Assembly (NCBI GenBank): GCA_022653075.1
Contig: JALCSB010000001.1
Coordinates: 1 to 64,000, forward strand
DNA from: Intestinimonas sp.
Lineage (GTDB): Bacteria > Bacillota > Clostridia > Oscillospirales > Oscillospiraceae
Reading direction: 5' to 3'
Length of the DNA: 64,000 nucleotides
Under the pieces are notes generated by a model. That model made no database searches. It had not been told where the DNA came from and saw nothing but the letters and a program-made list of their open reading frames with translations. Each line of letters begins with the position of its first letter. Positions within the stretch are counted from its first letter, which is position 1. A program made the position numbers and the translations under genes. Positions 1 through 10,941 of the stretch are shown here, piece after piece.

Positions 1-528
1 TTCTTTTTTCTTTGTCCGTACCTGCGCCAGTTCGTCATTCAGGGCAGACAAACTCATCTGTTTATTCATATTCCCATTTTACCACATCTGGCATTTTGTT
101 TCACTTTATTGTGCGGTATTGCCTTAGGGATTCTTTGAAAGTTGGCCTGCGAGCACGCTGGTAAAGGCTTATGATGTTATCGTGGTCAAAAACAAAAGGG
201 CCACAGCACCTCCCGCAGATGGTATGTTTCCTCCTTGACAGCAGGGCCCGGTTGTAGCGATACGGCCGGGTCCGGTTTATGTTCATCTTCACAGGAGAAA
301 TCCCGCGAAATGAAAAATTCCCCAGATCAAATTAAACCCAAAGAAATATAGGCAAATAAAATACGCGGCGGCTATGAACAACGCGAGTTTAAAAAGTTTT
401 TTGATAACGGACAGGACAATAAAAAATAAAATAACCATGAGAATAATAAAGCCCATAGTATTCCTCCTTAATCGGTGCGTTATTTTTCATTATATCTTCT
501 GTGCATACATAGTTCAACGAAATTATCA

Positions 529-557
529 AGCACCTGCGTTCATCGCGGGTGCTTTTT
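529..557 (+). terminator. Intrinsic terminator-like hairpin
   Basis: AAGCACCTGCG-loop-CGCGGGTGCTTTTTT inverted repeat followed by a T-run. Confidence 0.6.
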
Positions 558-574
558 TGTGAGGTGAGTTACTT

Positions 575-739
575 GTGGCAAAGGGAGAGTATGCAACGTG
601 GCTGGAGCCAGAAGGGCTTTTGCTGCTGGAGGGCTGGGCCCGTGACGGCCTGACCGAGGAACAGATCGCGCATAACTGCGGTGTCAATGCCGCTACGCTT
701 TATGACTGGAAAAAACGTTTCCAGCGGTGCTGTTTATGA
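575..739 (+). pseudogene. Truncated phage terminase small subunit-like (HTH) remnant
   Basis: GTG-start frame VAKGEYATWLEPEGLLLLEGWARDGLTEEQIAHNCGVNAATLYDWKKRFQRCCL*, typical N-terminal HTH of phage terminase small subunits, stopping abruptly. Confidence 0.5.
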
Positions 740-986
740 TCGGCGGCAGGGCAAAGCAGCAGAAAAAACGCAGCCGACTATCTGATTGATACGTTTTCGA
801 GGCCAACGCAAGATAATATTTTGGGGACGTCGGGAGGATCGGCGGGAAGGTTTTCACCTGGGCGGTGAGCACGGGTAAGACAGTGGGCTTTGTAAAGGGG
901 GCTTTTTTTGGAGCAAGCGGTTCATGTGGTGGATAAGGCCATGGAGCAGGAGTTCCGCAGGGAGGTTGAGAGGGGGAATCGAGAGC

Positions 987-1400
987 ATGATCAGTGAGAT
1001 CCGGCAGGCGGTAGTAGGCGAGCTCGAGACCCTGTATCCGACGGCGAAGCGGTATTTTGACAGTGTGCCGCAGGACTTTACAAGACCGTCGTTCCTGATT
1101 ACCGTGACCGGGCAGAACTATGAAAAACGCCTTGGCGGTGCCTACCGAAGTACCCTTTCACTGGATGTGGCGTACTTTTCGGCAGCGGACCAGACGGGCA
1201 TCCTGTCGGACTGTCTGGAGGTGCAGGAGACACTCCTGCGGAGCTTTGACCTGGTGGGTGGATTCCGCGCAACCAACAAGAACGCGAAAATCACGGATCA
1301 GGTCCTGCACCTCACATTTGACGTAAACTATTCGGAAAAGAAAGTGGAACCGGGAACGCTTATGGGAACGGTTACCACCAATTATGTATTGAAGGAGTGA
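987..1400 (+). CDS. Phage tail terminator/completion-like protein
   Basis: 138-codon ORF MISEIRQAVVGELETLYPTAKRYF... immediately before the tail sheath gene, position as in PBSX-like phages. Confidence 0.55.
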   Translation: MISEIRQAVVGELETLYPTAKRYFDSVPQDFTRPSFLITVTGQNYEKRLGGAYRSTLSLDVAYFSAADQTGILSDCLEVQETLLRSFDLVGGFRATNKNAKITDQVLHLTFDVNYSEKKVEPGTLMGTVTTNYVLKE

Positions 1401-1404
1401 TTGT

Positions 1405-2451
1405 ATGGCGGGAACCTGGACAACACAGGACAAGGTCCTTCCGGGAGCCTATCTCAATTTTCAGACCAACACGGCGCTGTCCATTACACCGGGCGACCGG
1501 GGTACTGTGGCACTGCTGCAGGAGATGAGTACCGGCGCGGCGGGGGAGACTTACACGGTTACTGCGGAGGACGACAGCGGCTGGCCCGACGCCGCCACCG
1601 ACGCGGATAAATTTCTGGCCGCGCAGGCACTTAAAAATGCCAAAACCGTCAAAATCTATAATCTGGGGGCGGAACACACCGCCGAGGTCCTGAGCGCGGC
1701 GCTGACGGCGCTTAAAACCGTGGCGTTTGACGTGCTGTGCTATCCCTATGACAACGCCGCCTATTCGGCAAACCAGGCGGCTATCAAGACCTGGCTGCAG
1801 ACGATGGTGGAGGACGAGGGACGGGACATTCAGGCAGTGCTTGCCGACGACCCGGCTGATTACGAGTACATCATCAACTGCGCCCATGCCGTGAAGCTGG
1901 CAGACGGCACAACCCTCACCAATGCCCAGACCTGCGCATGGGTGGCCGGAGCCACGGCGGGCGCGGGCATAAACGAGAGCAACACCGGCTTGCAGTACGC
2001 CGGCGCTGTCGACGTGTCGCCGCACATGACAAAGACGGAGATGGAGACGGCGGTCTCCGACGGCAAGTTCATCTTCAAGGTGGACGCGTCTCAGAACGTC
2101 ACCGCCGTCTACGACATCGACAGCCTGGTCACCTATACCGGGGCAAAGAGCAAAGTGTTCCGCAAGAACCGCGTGATCCGGCTGCTGAGTGGCATCAATA
2201 ACGACATTACGGAAATTTTTGAGTCCAACTATGTGGGCCGCTTCAACAACAACGCGGAGGGACGCTCTGCCTTCCGCACCATCCTGGTGGAGTATTTTAA
2301 CACGCTTCAGGATGAATCGGCCATTCAGAACTTTTCCAGCGACGACGTGACTGTGGAGGCCGGGACGGACAGCGACGCGGTTACCGTGACCATAGGGCTC
2401 ACGCCGGTGGACAGCATTGAAAAGCTCTACGTCACTGTAAATCTGGCTTAA
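1405..2451 (+). CDS. Phage tail sheath protein (XkdK-like)
   Basis: 348 aa, MAGTWTTQDKVLPGAYLNFQT... typical contractile sheath N-terminus; followed by tube gene. Confidence 0.85.
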   Translation: MAGTWTTQDKVLPGAYLNFQTNTALSITPGDRGTVALLQEMSTGAAGETYTVTAEDDSGWPDAATDADKFLAAQALKNAKTVKIYNLGAEHTAEVLSAALTALKTVAFDVLCYPYDNAAYSANQAAIKTWLQTMVEDEGRDIQAVLADDPADYEYIINCAHAVKLADGTTLTNAQTCAWVAGATAGAGINESNTGLQYAGAVDVSPHMTKTEMETAVSDGKFIFKVDASQNVTAVYDIDSLVTYTGAKSKVFRKNRVIRLLSGINNDITEIFESNYVGRFNNNAEGRSAFRTILVEYFNTLQDESAIQNFSSDDVTVEAGTDSDAVTVTIGLTPVDSIEKLYVTVNLA

Positions 2452-2464
2452 AGGAGGAGAGAGC

Positions 2465-2938
2465 ATGGAGAGCGTATCCAAATTATCCGACACCATAAGC
2501 AGCCGCGAGGGCAAGGCGTATATCACGATCAGTGGCTCCAACCGGGAGGCGTTCGACCTGTCGAAGCTGACGGCGGAGCTTGAGCTTTCCGTCACGGACA
2601 AGCAGCTTCTGGGTCACCGAATGAAGCAGCACAAGGTCACAGGCTGTGAGGGAACCGGCAGCGCCACATTCTATTTTATGAATTCGGAGCAGCTAAACGC
2701 CGCGATTGCGTATGTTAACAGCGGGTCCTTCACTGGGTTTACTCTGCTCGTCATGAACGACGACGCAGGAAGCACGGTGGGCCGGCAGGAGGTGGCGCTG
2801 TACAACGTCATTCCCAAGAAATTTCCCCTGGCCTATCTGGACGACAGTTCCGATGACCCGCTGACCTATGACACCGACATCACCTTTGACCGCATGGCGC
2901 TGCTGGGAAGCTTTAACGCGCCGGGAGTATATCAGTAA
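2465..2938 (+). CDS. Phage tail tube protein (XkdM-like)
   Basis: 157 aa, position after sheath, XkdM-like sequence. Confidence 0.8.
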   Translation: MESVSKLSDTISSREGKAYITISGSNREAFDLSKLTAELELSVTDKQLLGHRMKQHKVTGCEGTGSATFYFMNSEQLNAAIAYVNSGSFTGFTLLVMNDDAGSTVGRQEVALYNVIPKKFPLAYLDDSSDDPLTYDTDITFDRMALLGSFNAPGVYQ

Positions 2939-2984
2939 CAGGAGGGGGTAAAACCCCCTCCTGTATTTTTAGGAGGACAGAGTT

Positions 2985-3416
2985 ATGAGCAGCTTGAACG
3001 CTTTTTTGCATCCGAAGAAAGTTGAGAACAGAAAGATCGTTGTCTCCAGCCGCTTTGTGGAGGACGGCAAGCCGGTCGCGTGGGAGATCCGCCCGATTAC
3101 GGAAAAAGAGAATTCCCAACTGGAGAAAAAATACACCATGGCCAACCGAAAGACGGGGGTGGAGCGCCTGGACCGGGACGCGTACGCCCACGCCCTGGTC
3201 GCCGCCGCCGTGGTATTTCCCGACCTGACAAACACGGAACTCCAGAAAGGGTACAATGTGCTGGGCGAGGTCAATCTTTTGAAGGAGATGCTGACCATCG
3301 GAGAGTTTGCGGTGCTGTCCGAGGCCATATCGGAACTGTCCGGCCTGGACAGGAACGACATCAATGAGCAGATGGAAGACGTAAAAAACGGATCAGGCAG
3401 GGCGACGCTGAGCTGA
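2985..3416 (+). CDS. Tail assembly chaperone (XkdN-like), short form
   Basis: 143 aa between tube and tape measure; contains in-frame A_AAA_AAC at 3383-3389. Confidence 0.75.
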   Translation: MSSLNAFLHPKKVENRKIVVSSRFVEDGKPVAWEIRPITEKENSQLEKKYTMANRKTGVERLDRDAYAHALVAAAVVFPDLTNTELQKGYNVLGEVNLLKEMLTIGEFAVLSEAISELSGLDRNDINEQMEDVKNGSGRATLS

Positions 3417-3583
3417 ACCTGGCGTATTACGCCCTGCATAAACTGCACATTCTGCCCCACGTGCTGGACGGACTTTCCCAGCGGGAAAAGGCGTTTATTT
3501 ACGCCGCGATTGAGCTGCGCGTGGAGGCGGAAAAGCGCGAAACCGATAAAATGAAAGGCGGTGGACGGAGACGCCGACACTGA
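2985..3583 (+). CDS. Tail assembly chaperone, predicted -1 frameshift long form
   Basis: -1 shift at A_AAA_AAC gives ...RIRQGDAELNLAYYALHKLHILPHVLDGLSQREKAFIYAAIELRVEAEKRETDKMKGGGRRRRH*. Confidence 0.7.
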
Positions 3584-3726
3584 GGGCAATTTTCAAGCTG
3601 ACGGACCAGTATTCGCCCGCGGCTGACAGAATATACAGCAGCACATGCCGCGCGACGGACGGTATAAGTCAGACCGGCCGGTCCACAGACAGCTTAAATA
3701 CACGGCTTAAGACATCCGGCAGCGCT

Positions 3727-5598
3727 ATGGGCCGGTTTACCACAAGCATTTCCAACCTCGCGGGGAAATTTCTGAATCTGAAAACGGCGGAAAAGGTTAT
3801 GGAGATCAGCGACACCTACACCACCGCCGGCACGAAGCTGTCCCAGCTCACCAGTGGCCTGCAGCAGCAGAAGCAACTGCAAAATGAAGTTTTCGCGGCG
3901 GCGGAACGGTCACGCGGAAACTATTCCGACATGGCCGACACCGTGGCGAAGCTGGGAACCACCTCCGGAGAACAGTTTGGAAACACCAACAATCTCGTTA
4001 AGTTTACCGAAACCATGCAGAAAATGTTTAAAGTCAGCGGAATGAGCGCGCAGGATCAGGCGGGGGCGTGGTCACAGCTGCAGCAGTCCATTGGGAGCGG
4101 AAAGCTGCAGGGACAGGACTTCGGGACGCTCACCGCCGGCGCACCGCTGGTTGAACAGGCCATTGCACAATATATGGGCAAGTCAGCAGATGACATAAAG
4201 TCCCTGGGGGCAGCCGGAGAGATTACCTCTCAAGCGCTGATCAACTCGGTTCTGGCTTATTCCCAGACAGCGGATCAGAAGATGTCATCCATGCCGATGA
4301 CGTTCAGCGATTGCTGGAATACGATCAAGACGGGGGCCATGGAGGCGTTCGGCAGCGTTTTCGAAAGTATGAGCGGTATCCTGAACTCCCAGGGAATTCA
4401 AGCAGTAATTAACGGCGTGATCGGCGGCTTGGCCGCTTTGGCGCAAGCCGCAAACGGGGTGCTGAGTGCCGTGGCCGCCGTTGGCCAGTTTTTTGCCGAC
4501 AACTGGACGGTCATTCTACCCGCCATTTTAGGGGCTACAGTGGCTCTTGCGGCTTTTGCCGTGCAGTCAGAAATCGCGCGGATTAAAACCGGAAAAGGCA
4601 TAATCGCGGCGGCTATAAAAGCGGGCGCAGACTTCAACGCCGCCGTCGCCTTGTTCACAGAAACCGCTGCACAGCAGGGCCTAAACGCCGCCATCGCGGC
4701 CTGCCCGATCTCCTGGATTATCATGGGAGTCGTTCTGCTTGTAGCGGCGTTTTACGCGGTGGTCGCCGTCATCAACAAGATAACCGGTCAGTCCACCAGC
4801 GCCACGGGACTCATTGTTGGCGCTGTTTTTGTCATAGGTGCTGCCGTCAAAAACGCCGGGATGGCAATCGCCAACATTGTCCTCGGCATCAACGACGCTT
4901 TCTGGGCTTGCATCAGCAATATCAAGACCTTTTTTAACAATGCTTGGATTGATATTCAAAGCAATTTTCTTGACTTTGTAGATACCATTCTGGGCGGAGT
5001 AAAATCAATTATTGACTGGCTGAACCGCATTCCGGGCGTTGAGATTGATTCTTCGGGAATCGAAGATAAAATTCTGGCCAACGAAGACAAAAAAGCGCAC
5101 CTGTATGCACAAAAGCAGGATTATAAAGACGTCGGCGCGGAGTTTACAAGAGGGGCGAGCACATTTGATGCCTTTCAGGAGGGCTGGGCATCCAACGCGC
5201 GGAACAAGGGGTATGACATTGGCTCAAGCTGGGCTGACTCCGCGTTGGATACGCTGAAAAATCTTAGCGGCGGTGCCAACCAGTCGGACGCCTTCACTGA
5301 TCTGGAAGATAATGGGCCTTCAAATTCGCCCGCCGGGACGGCCAATGACCCCACGACGGTACAGGGCACCGGCAGCGGCGGCACCCTGTCGGTCGACATT
5401 TCGGACCAGGACCTGCAGTACCTGCGCGACCTGGCCGAAAAGGATTACATCGCCAAATTCAGCACCGCTACGCTGGCGCCCAACATCAGTGTCAGCGTCA
5501 ATAACTCCACGGCCGAGGACCTGAATGGGCTGAAAAACCGGATTGCAACGATTCTGCGTGAGGGAATTGCCACGGCGGCGGAGGGGAGCTATGCATGA
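3727..5598 (+). CDS. Phage tail tape measure protein (frame is open upstream to about 3560 without a canonical start)
   Basis: 623 aa with [36 protein letters not shown] tape-measure motif and hydrophobic segments; upstream in-frame TETPTLRAIFKLTDQYSPAADRIY. Confidence 0.8.
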   Translation: MGRFTTSISNLAGKFLNLKTAEKVMEISDTYTTAGTKLSQLTSGLQQQKQLQNEVFAAAERSRGNYSDMADTVAKLGTTSGEQFGNTNNLVKFTETMQKMFKVSGMSAQDQAGAWSQLQQSIGSGKLQGQDFGTLTAGAPLVEQAIAQYMGKSADDIKSLGAAGEITSQALINSVLAYSQTADQKMSSMPMTFSDCWNTIKTGAMEAFGSVFESMSGILNSQGIQAVINGVIGGLAALAQAANGVLSAVAAVGQFFADNWTVILPAILGATVALAAFAVQSEIARIKTGKGIIAAAIKAGADFNAAVALFTETAAQQGLNAAIAACPISWIIMGVVLLVAAFYAVVAVINKITGQSTSATGLIVGAVFVIGAAVKNAGMAIANIVLGINDAFWACISNIKTFFNNAWIDIQSNFLDFVDTILGGVKSIIDWLNRIPGVEIDSSGIEDKILANEDKKAHLYAQKQDYKDVGAEFTRGASTFDAFQEGWASNARNKGYDIGSSWADSALDTLKNLSGGANQSDAFTDLEDNGPSNSPAGTANDPTTVQGTGSGGTLSVDISDQDLQYLRDLAEKDYIAKFSTATLAPNISVSVNNSTAEDLNGLKNRIATILREGIATAAEGSYA

Positions 5599-6260
5599 GC
5601 TACGCGATTTTTTTTGACTATGACAGCGTGACCTACCGGCTGCCCACCAATCCGGAGGAGCTGAAAATTTCGTCCACGCAGGCCAATGAAAAATATGAAA
5701 TCCTTGGGTTGGGTCAGGTCGCTGTTCCCACCGGCATGGAGCTGCGGGAATATACGTTTGAAGTGGAGTTTCCCCATTCCCTGCGGAACTATGGGGAGAC
5801 GCCCGGCCAGCTTGAGGGCCCGTATTTCTACCTCAACCGGTTCAGATTGTGGCGGAAGGCCAACGTCCCGGTCCGCTTCATCGTCGAGAGCGATTTTGCG
5901 GAAGACATCAATATTCTTGTGCTCATTGAGGAACTGACCGTTACGGAGAAAGCCGGCGAGGAAGGGGACAAGTACGTTGAGTTTAAGCTGCTGGAGTATA
6001 AGTCTTTTGAGAGAAAACTAGTGACGGTGACGACCTCCGGCGACGGTACGGCGGTGGCAAAAACCGCGTCGGCGACGGGCACGGACAGAAACCCCAAGGC
6101 CGGATCCACCTACACCGTGCAGTCCGGGGACACGCTGTGGGGAATTGCAAAAAGGGTGTACGGTGACGGAGCAAAGTATACGAAGATTTTCACCGCCAAC
6201 AAGAGCAAAGTGAAAAACCCGAATCTGATTTACGTGGGGCAGGTGCTGACGATTCCATGA
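5595..6260 (+). CDS. LysM-domain baseplate protein (XkdP-like)
   Basis: C-terminal Lys[50 protein letters not shown]. Confidence 0.8.
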   Translation: MSYAIFFDYDSVTYRLPTNPEELKISSTQANEKYEILGLGQVAVPTGMELREYTFEVEFPHSLRNYGETPGQLEGPYFYLNRFRLWRKANVPVRFIVESDFAEDINILVLIEELTVTEKAGEEGDKYVEFKLLEYKSFERKLVTVTTSGDGTAVAKTASATGTDRNPKAGSTYTVQSGDTLWGIAKRVYGDGAKYTKIFTANKSKVKNPNLIYVGQVLTIP

Positions 6261-7240
6261 ATATGGAGTTTCTTGCAGAAGCGGACGGCGAGATCTATGA
6301 GATCAGCCAATTGGTTAAGTCGGTGTCGTGGACGGACACGCTCAACGGCGGGTGCGGCAAGCTGGAGTTTGCCTACCTCGCCCAGGACCTGAATCTGGAA
6401 AACGGCGCGGCCGTGTGGTTCCGGTACGACGACGCCGATATTTTCCGCGGGCGGGTGTTTAAACACCAGCACGCCAGGAACGGGGCCGTAACGGCCACCG
6501 CGTACGACCAGCTGCGGTACTGTAAAACCAAGGACACCATTAAGTGCAAAGGCGACACCGTGACCACGCTGGTTAAAAAGATGTGCAACTATTTCGGGCT
6601 GACCACAGGTACGTTGACCGACACCGGCTATACACTTTCCACCAGTGTACAGGACAGCAAGACCTGGCTGGACATTATCTATACCGCGGTTCAGGACACG
6701 CTCCTCTATCACGGCGCGTGGTTTTCCCTGCGGGATGAGTACGGCAAAGTCTGCCTGCGAAACCTCACCGAACTGGAGAGCAGCCTGATTTTGGGGGATG
6801 AAAGCCTTTGCTACGATTACGACTACACAAAGTCCATTGACGACGACTTCTATAACCAGATCAAGCTGGCCGTGGACAACGAGGTGACCGGCAAGCGGGA
6901 TATTTACATGACGAATGACAGCAATTCAATCAGCAAGTACGGGCTGCTGCAATATTTTAATGTCATGTCCTTTTCGGGTGGCTCTTCCGGTTCGGCAAAC
7001 GCGTCTAGTCAGGCAAAGAAAAAGACGCTGGCCATTCAGATGGCAAACGCCCTGATGAGCCTGTATAACGGGGAGACGGAGTCCCTGACCATGGACTGCA
7101 TCGGAGATACAAGGATCCGGGCCGGGAGCAGTTTCCACGCCTGTCTTTCGGACTTCGGCATGGATAAGCGCCTGATTGTTAAAAGCGCCACGCACACGTT
7201 CCTGCCGGCGCACACCATGAAACTGGAGGTGCGGATATGA
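6257..7240 (+). CDS. Phage late control/baseplate hub protein (XkdQ-like)
   Basis: 327 aa, gene order and sequence. Confidence 0.75.
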   Translation: MNMEFLAEADGEIYEISQLVKSVSWTDTLNGGCGKLEFAYLAQDLNLENGAAVWFRYDDADIFRGRVFKHQHARNGAVTATAYDQLRYCKTKDTIKCKGDTVTTLVKKMCNYFGLTTGTLTDTGYTLSTSVQDSKTWLDIIYTAVQDTLLYHGAWFSLRDEYGKVCLRNLTELESSLILGDESLCYDYDYTKSIDDDFYNQIKLAVDNEVTGKRDIYMTNDSNSISKYGLLQYFNVMSFSGGSSGSANASSQAKKKTLAIQMANALMSLYNGETESLTMDCIGDTRIRAGSSFHACLSDFGMDKRLIVKSATHTFLPAHTMKLEVRI

Positions 7241-7470
7241 TCGACGAGATTAAGCTGATCATTGAAAACTACATTAACAACCGAAAACCCGCGTGCCTGA
7301 TGATCGGCACGGTGGTGAGCGGCGGCATAAAGGTCAGCGAAAAGCTGACCATTCCCGATGAGCTGATCATCGGCAACCTGAAAAACACCGCGGAGGCGGG
7401 GGACCGCGTCCGCCTGCTGCGCGACGACGGCGGGCAGCTCTATTATATCCTGGAGGTGATGGCGTCATGA
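7237..7470 (+). CDS. DUF2577 family phage protein (XkdR-like)
   Basis: 77 aa, position between XkdQ-like and XkdS-like genes. Confidence 0.65.
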   Translation: MIDEIKLIIENYINNRKPACLMIGTVVSGGIKVSEKLTIPDELIIGNLKNTAEAGDRVRLLRDDGGQLYYILEVMAS

Positions 7471-7862
7471 CCCTGGCGGGAACCGTTTCAACCGATTTGA
7501 AGCTTTCCACGGACACAGAAACCACACGGACCTATCAGCTCTCGGAACATAAGATACAGGGTTTTCTTGACGGCGCGGACGCGCTGCGGCAATCCATCCG
7601 GAAGGTCCTGAACACGGAGCGGTACGAGTATCCAATCTATGACCTGGATTATGGAATCTGGTTTGACGACCTCGTGGGAAAGGACCGGGCGTATGTTAAG
7701 GCGGAGCTGCGGCGGCGTATTCAGGAGACCCTGCTGCAGGATGACCGGATTAAGAGCGTGGAGAGCTTCTCTTTTTCAGTGACCGACGACGAAATGCTGT
7801 GTACCTTTGACGTGACCAGCATATACGGTACGGTAACAGCTTCCAAGGGGGTGACGATGTAG
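7467..7862 (+). CDS. DUF2634 baseplate wedge protein (XkdS-like)
   Basis: 131 aa, IRKVLNTERYEYPIYDLDYGIWFDDLVGKDRAYVKAELRRRIQETLLQDDRI. Confidence 0.8.
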   Translation: MTLAGTVSTDLKLSTDTETTRTYQLSEHKIQGFLDGADALRQSIRKVLNTERYEYPIYDLDYGIWFDDLVGKDRAYVKAELRRRIQETLLQDDRIKSVESFSFSVTDDEMLCTFDVTSIYGTVTASKGVTM

Positions 7863-8885
7863 ATGTTTGAAGCATATACCTACGACGCGATTTTGAGCGA
7901 CCTGCTCAGCCGCGTAAAAAGTGATGTGGACAGGCGGGAGGGCTCGGTTATTTACGACGCTCTGGCACCCTGCGCGTATAAGCTGGCGGAATATTACACA
8001 CAGCTTGACAATTTCATTGACCTGGTTTCCGGCGATACCGCAGTGGGCGAGTACCTGGACCGGGTGGTTGCCGACTATGGACTGACCCGAAAGGCCGCCG
8101 TCGCCGCCGTGCGCAAGGTTACGACCAGTGAGGCTGTGAATATTGGCTCCCGCTGGGCTATTGGTGAACTTGTTTACGGCGTAACCGCCGAGATGGAGGA
8201 CAATGTCTACAGCGCGGCGTGCGAGACGGCGGGGACCGTCGGCAACACCTACACCGGCACCCTTTCCAACATCGATAACACGTCCGATGCCACCGTGACG
8301 CTGGGCGATATTCTCACCGAGGGTACCGACGAGGAGACGGACGAGAACCTGCGGACCCGGTTTTATGAGCGGGTGCGGAATCCATCCACCAGCGGCAACG
8401 CGGCGGACTACAAGAAATGGGCGCTTTCGGTTTCCGGTGTGGGCGGGGCGAAGGTGTTCCCCCTCTGGAACGGCGCCGGGACGGTGAAGGTACTCATTGT
8501 GGACAGCGACATGGCCATGGACGCGGGCCTTGAAAGCGCGGTCGCGGACTACATAGAGAGTGTCCGCCCGATCGGGGCCGCCGTAACCGTGGCGAGTCCG
8601 ACAGGCCTGAGCATCACCGTATCGGCGGCGGTCAAACTGGACGGATCCCAGACGCTGGACGCGGTTCAGGCGGCCTTTACCGCCTCCCTTACCGCCTACC
8701 TCAAGAGTACGGTATTTGAGACGTACCACATCAGCTACGCCAAGATTGGCAGCCTGCTGCTGGCAACCGAAGGTGTGGGCGATTACAGCGGCCTGCTTGT
8801 CAACGGCGGGGCGGCTAATATTACGATTGCCGACACGCGGATGCCCATTTGCGGTCCGGTCACACTGACGGAGGAATCGGTATGA
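7863..8885 (+). CDS. Baseplate J family protein (XkdT-like)
   Basis: 340 aa, SRVKSDVDRREGSVIYDALAPCAYKLAEYY...EETDENLRTRFYERVRNPSTSGNAADYKKWAL. Confidence 0.9.
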   Translation: MFEAYTYDAILSDLLSRVKSDVDRREGSVIYDALAPCAYKLAEYYTQLDNFIDLVSGDTAVGEYLDRVVADYGLTRKAAVAAVRKVTTSEAVNIGSRWAIGELVYGVTAEMEDNVYSAACETAGTVGNTYTGTLSNIDNTSDATVTLGDILTEGTDEETDENLRTRFYERVRNPSTSGNAADYKKWALSVSGVGGAKVFPLWNGAGTVKVLIVDSDMAMDAGLESAVADYIESVRPIGAAVTVASPTGLSITVSAAVKLDGSQTLDAVQAAFTASLTAYLKSTVFETYHISYAKIGSLLLATEGVGDYSGLLVNGGAANITIADTRMPICGPVTLTEESV

Positions 8886-9427
8886 AGCTAATGGACCTGC
8901 TGCCGCCCGCTTATGAAAATAATGTCACAATGGCAGAACTTCAGGGACTTTTGACGGATCGGGTGAGCACGCTGATCGCCGACCTGAGCGGGACCGTGGA
9001 TGAGTGCTTTCTTGAGACTGCGTCAAAGCTGCTCAGCCGGTATGAAAAAGTCTGCGGCGTCGATGTAGATGTCAGCAAGTCTGACACCTTCCGCCGCGAA
9101 ATCCTGAAAGCAAAGATCCGGGGGATCGGCACGGTAACCAAACAGCTCCTGATGGAGACGGCGGCAAGCTACAGTAACGGCGATGTGGAAGTGATTGAGA
9201 ACCCGGCGCATTACAGCCTTGTGGTGAAGTTTACCGGTACGCTGGGTATCCCGCCCAACCTGGACGGCCTGAAGGCCGCCGTCGAGGAGATTAAGCCCGC
9301 GCATCTGGCGTTTTCATTTCTCTACACCTATATGACCTGGGCGGCGTTCGAGTCGTACGCCCACACCTGGGCGGACTGGGACGCGCTGGGCCTCACCTGG
9401 GATGAATTCACGGTTTACAAGGAGTGA
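8882..9427 (+). CDS. DUF2313 tail protein (XkdU-like)
   Basis: MKLMDLLPPAYENNVTMAELQGLL..., overlaps end of baseplate J gene. Confidence 0.75.
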   Translation: MKLMDLLPPAYENNVTMAELQGLLTDRVSTLIADLSGTVDECFLETASKLLSRYEKVCGVDVDVSKSDTFRREILKAKIRGIGTVTKQLLMETAASYSNGDVEVIENPAHYSLVVKFTGTLGIPPNLDGLKAAVEEIKPAHLAFSFLYTYMTWAAFESYAHTWADWDALGLTWDEFTVYKE

Positions 9428-9432
9428 TCGGA

Positions 9433-10308
9433 ATGGGCAGCGCAAACAAGACGGCCAACTACGGGCTGAACCAGTGGCAGCCGAACGAATACCCCAAAAT
9501 GGAGGACTTCAACCGCGACAACGCCGCCATTGACGCGGCGCTTACGGCGGCGCGGTCGGCGGAGGAATACAACCCGGCGGGGACCTACGCCGTCGGGGAC
9601 TACTGCACCCATGGCGGCAAGCTGTACCGCTGCACCACGGCCATCCCGGCGGCGGAGGCGTGGACGGCGGGCCACTGGACGGAGACGATGGTTGCGGGGG
9701 AACTGCTGGCGATGATTGCGACACTGGCGGGGAAGGCGGACAACGTTACATCCACTATCTTATCATGGGACGATCTAATGGCGGCTAAATCTGGGGTATA
9801 TCTTGTAAGCAGTACAGTTACGGGTATGCCGGCAACCGGGGCGTGGTGGCATGTATGGCTGCTAACAGACAGTGGCAGTCAAAACAAGACTATCATCGCA
9901 AGAAAAGTATCTGCGGAAAACGGCCTTTGGACTCTGTGCATGGTAAACGGAGCGCTTGGAGAATGGTCTGGCCCATACGCCACCGCCACGCCGCCGACGG
10001 AGTACGATCTGCCGCTGGCAAGCGGATTTACTAATGTAGAACCATCAAAGTATAGTAAAGACCAGTTTGGACGTTGTCTGGTTGATTTTATTATTAGCGG
10101 AACGATAGCAGCAGATACAATTGTGGTTGTCGGAACATTACCATCTGGATATCGACCCGCTAAGACTATGCACACTGTTGGATATTCTTATGCGGACGGC
10201 GGCGCAACTATGGAATTATGGATTACCGCGAATGGAGAAATTACGGTGTATTCTCCGTCTGCGATCAGTAGTGCGGCAGGTCAAGTTTCCTTTGTCGCCG
10301 GTAATTAA
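9433..10308 (+). CDS. Tail fiber/receptor-binding protein
   Basis: Conserved N-terminus (NYGLNQWQPNEYPKMEDFNRDNAAIDAAL), carbohydrate-binding-like segment GTYAVGDYCTHGGKLYRCT, variable C-terminal half. Confidence 0.75.
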   Translation: MGSANKTANYGLNQWQPNEYPKMEDFNRDNAAIDAALTAARSAEEYNPAGTYAVGDYCTHGGKLYRCTTAIPAAEAWTAGHWTETMVAGELLAMIATLAGKADNVTSTILSWDDLMAAKSGVYLVSSTVTGMPATGAWWHVWLLTDSGSQNKTIIARKVSAENGLWTLCMVNGALGEWSGPYATATPPTEYDLPLASGFTNVEPSKYSKDQFGRCLVDFIISGTIAADTIVVVGTLPSGYRPAKTMHTVGYSYADGGATMELWITANGEITVYSPSAISSAAGQVSFVAGN

Positions 10309-10320
10309 GGGGGAACAACG

Positions 10321-10941
10321 ATGAATTATAAGCACTGCTGCGTTATCAACGCAGCCGGATACTATCAGACGCTTGTGCTGGTGCTGCTCCCGGATGGAGA
10401 GGACCAGCAAATTCAGGGGTACACGCTAAAAAGCGGAGAGTCTTTCATTGATACCGCGCCGCCCTCCGGCTTCGTCAAGCCCCGATGGGACGGCTCCGCG
10501 TGGGCAGAGGGCGCGACCGCCGAGGAAATCGCCGCGTGGGGGGCTAAGAATCCGGGACCCGACATAGCCTCTATCAGAGCAAAGCGTATTGCTTCCAGCA
10601 AGACGCAGCTGGCCGCCTACCTGCTGGCCCACCCCATGACGTGGACGGACGGCAGCCAGTACAGCGTGACGGCGGAGAAGCAGTCCCTCCTGACCAGCCA
10701 GCTGGCGCTGTACTCCGTGGCCGCCGCCGCCGGGGAAAGCTATCAGCTCCGGTGGAACACCACCGGCGGGGAATGCACGGAGTGGACCTATGAAAACCTC
10801 TCGGCGCTGGCGCTGGACATCGGGGCGTATGTGCAGCCGTTTGTCAGCTATCAGCAGGCGCGGGAGGTGGAGATCACCAACTGTACGACGGCGGCGGAAG
10901 TGGAGGCGATCACGATTGATTATGCGTCGGTTTCTGCGTAG
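10321..10941 (+). CDS. Phage tail fiber-associated hypothetical protein
   Basis: 206 aa ORF directly after the tail fiber gene. Confidence 0.5.
   Translation: MNYKHCCVINAAGYYQTLVLVLLPDGEDQQIQGYTLKSGESFIDTAPPSGFVKPRWDGSAWAEGATAEEIAAWGAKNPGPDIASIRAKRIASSKTQLAAYLLAHPMTWTDGSQYSVTAEKQSLLTSQLALYSVAAAAGESYQLRWNTTGGECTEWTYENLSALALDIGAYVQPFVSYQQAREVEITNCTTAAEVEAITIDYASVSA

Noticed and set aside
1372-2601. 409-aa minus-strand ORF
   Set aside because: Antisense to tail sheath gene, no recognisable family.
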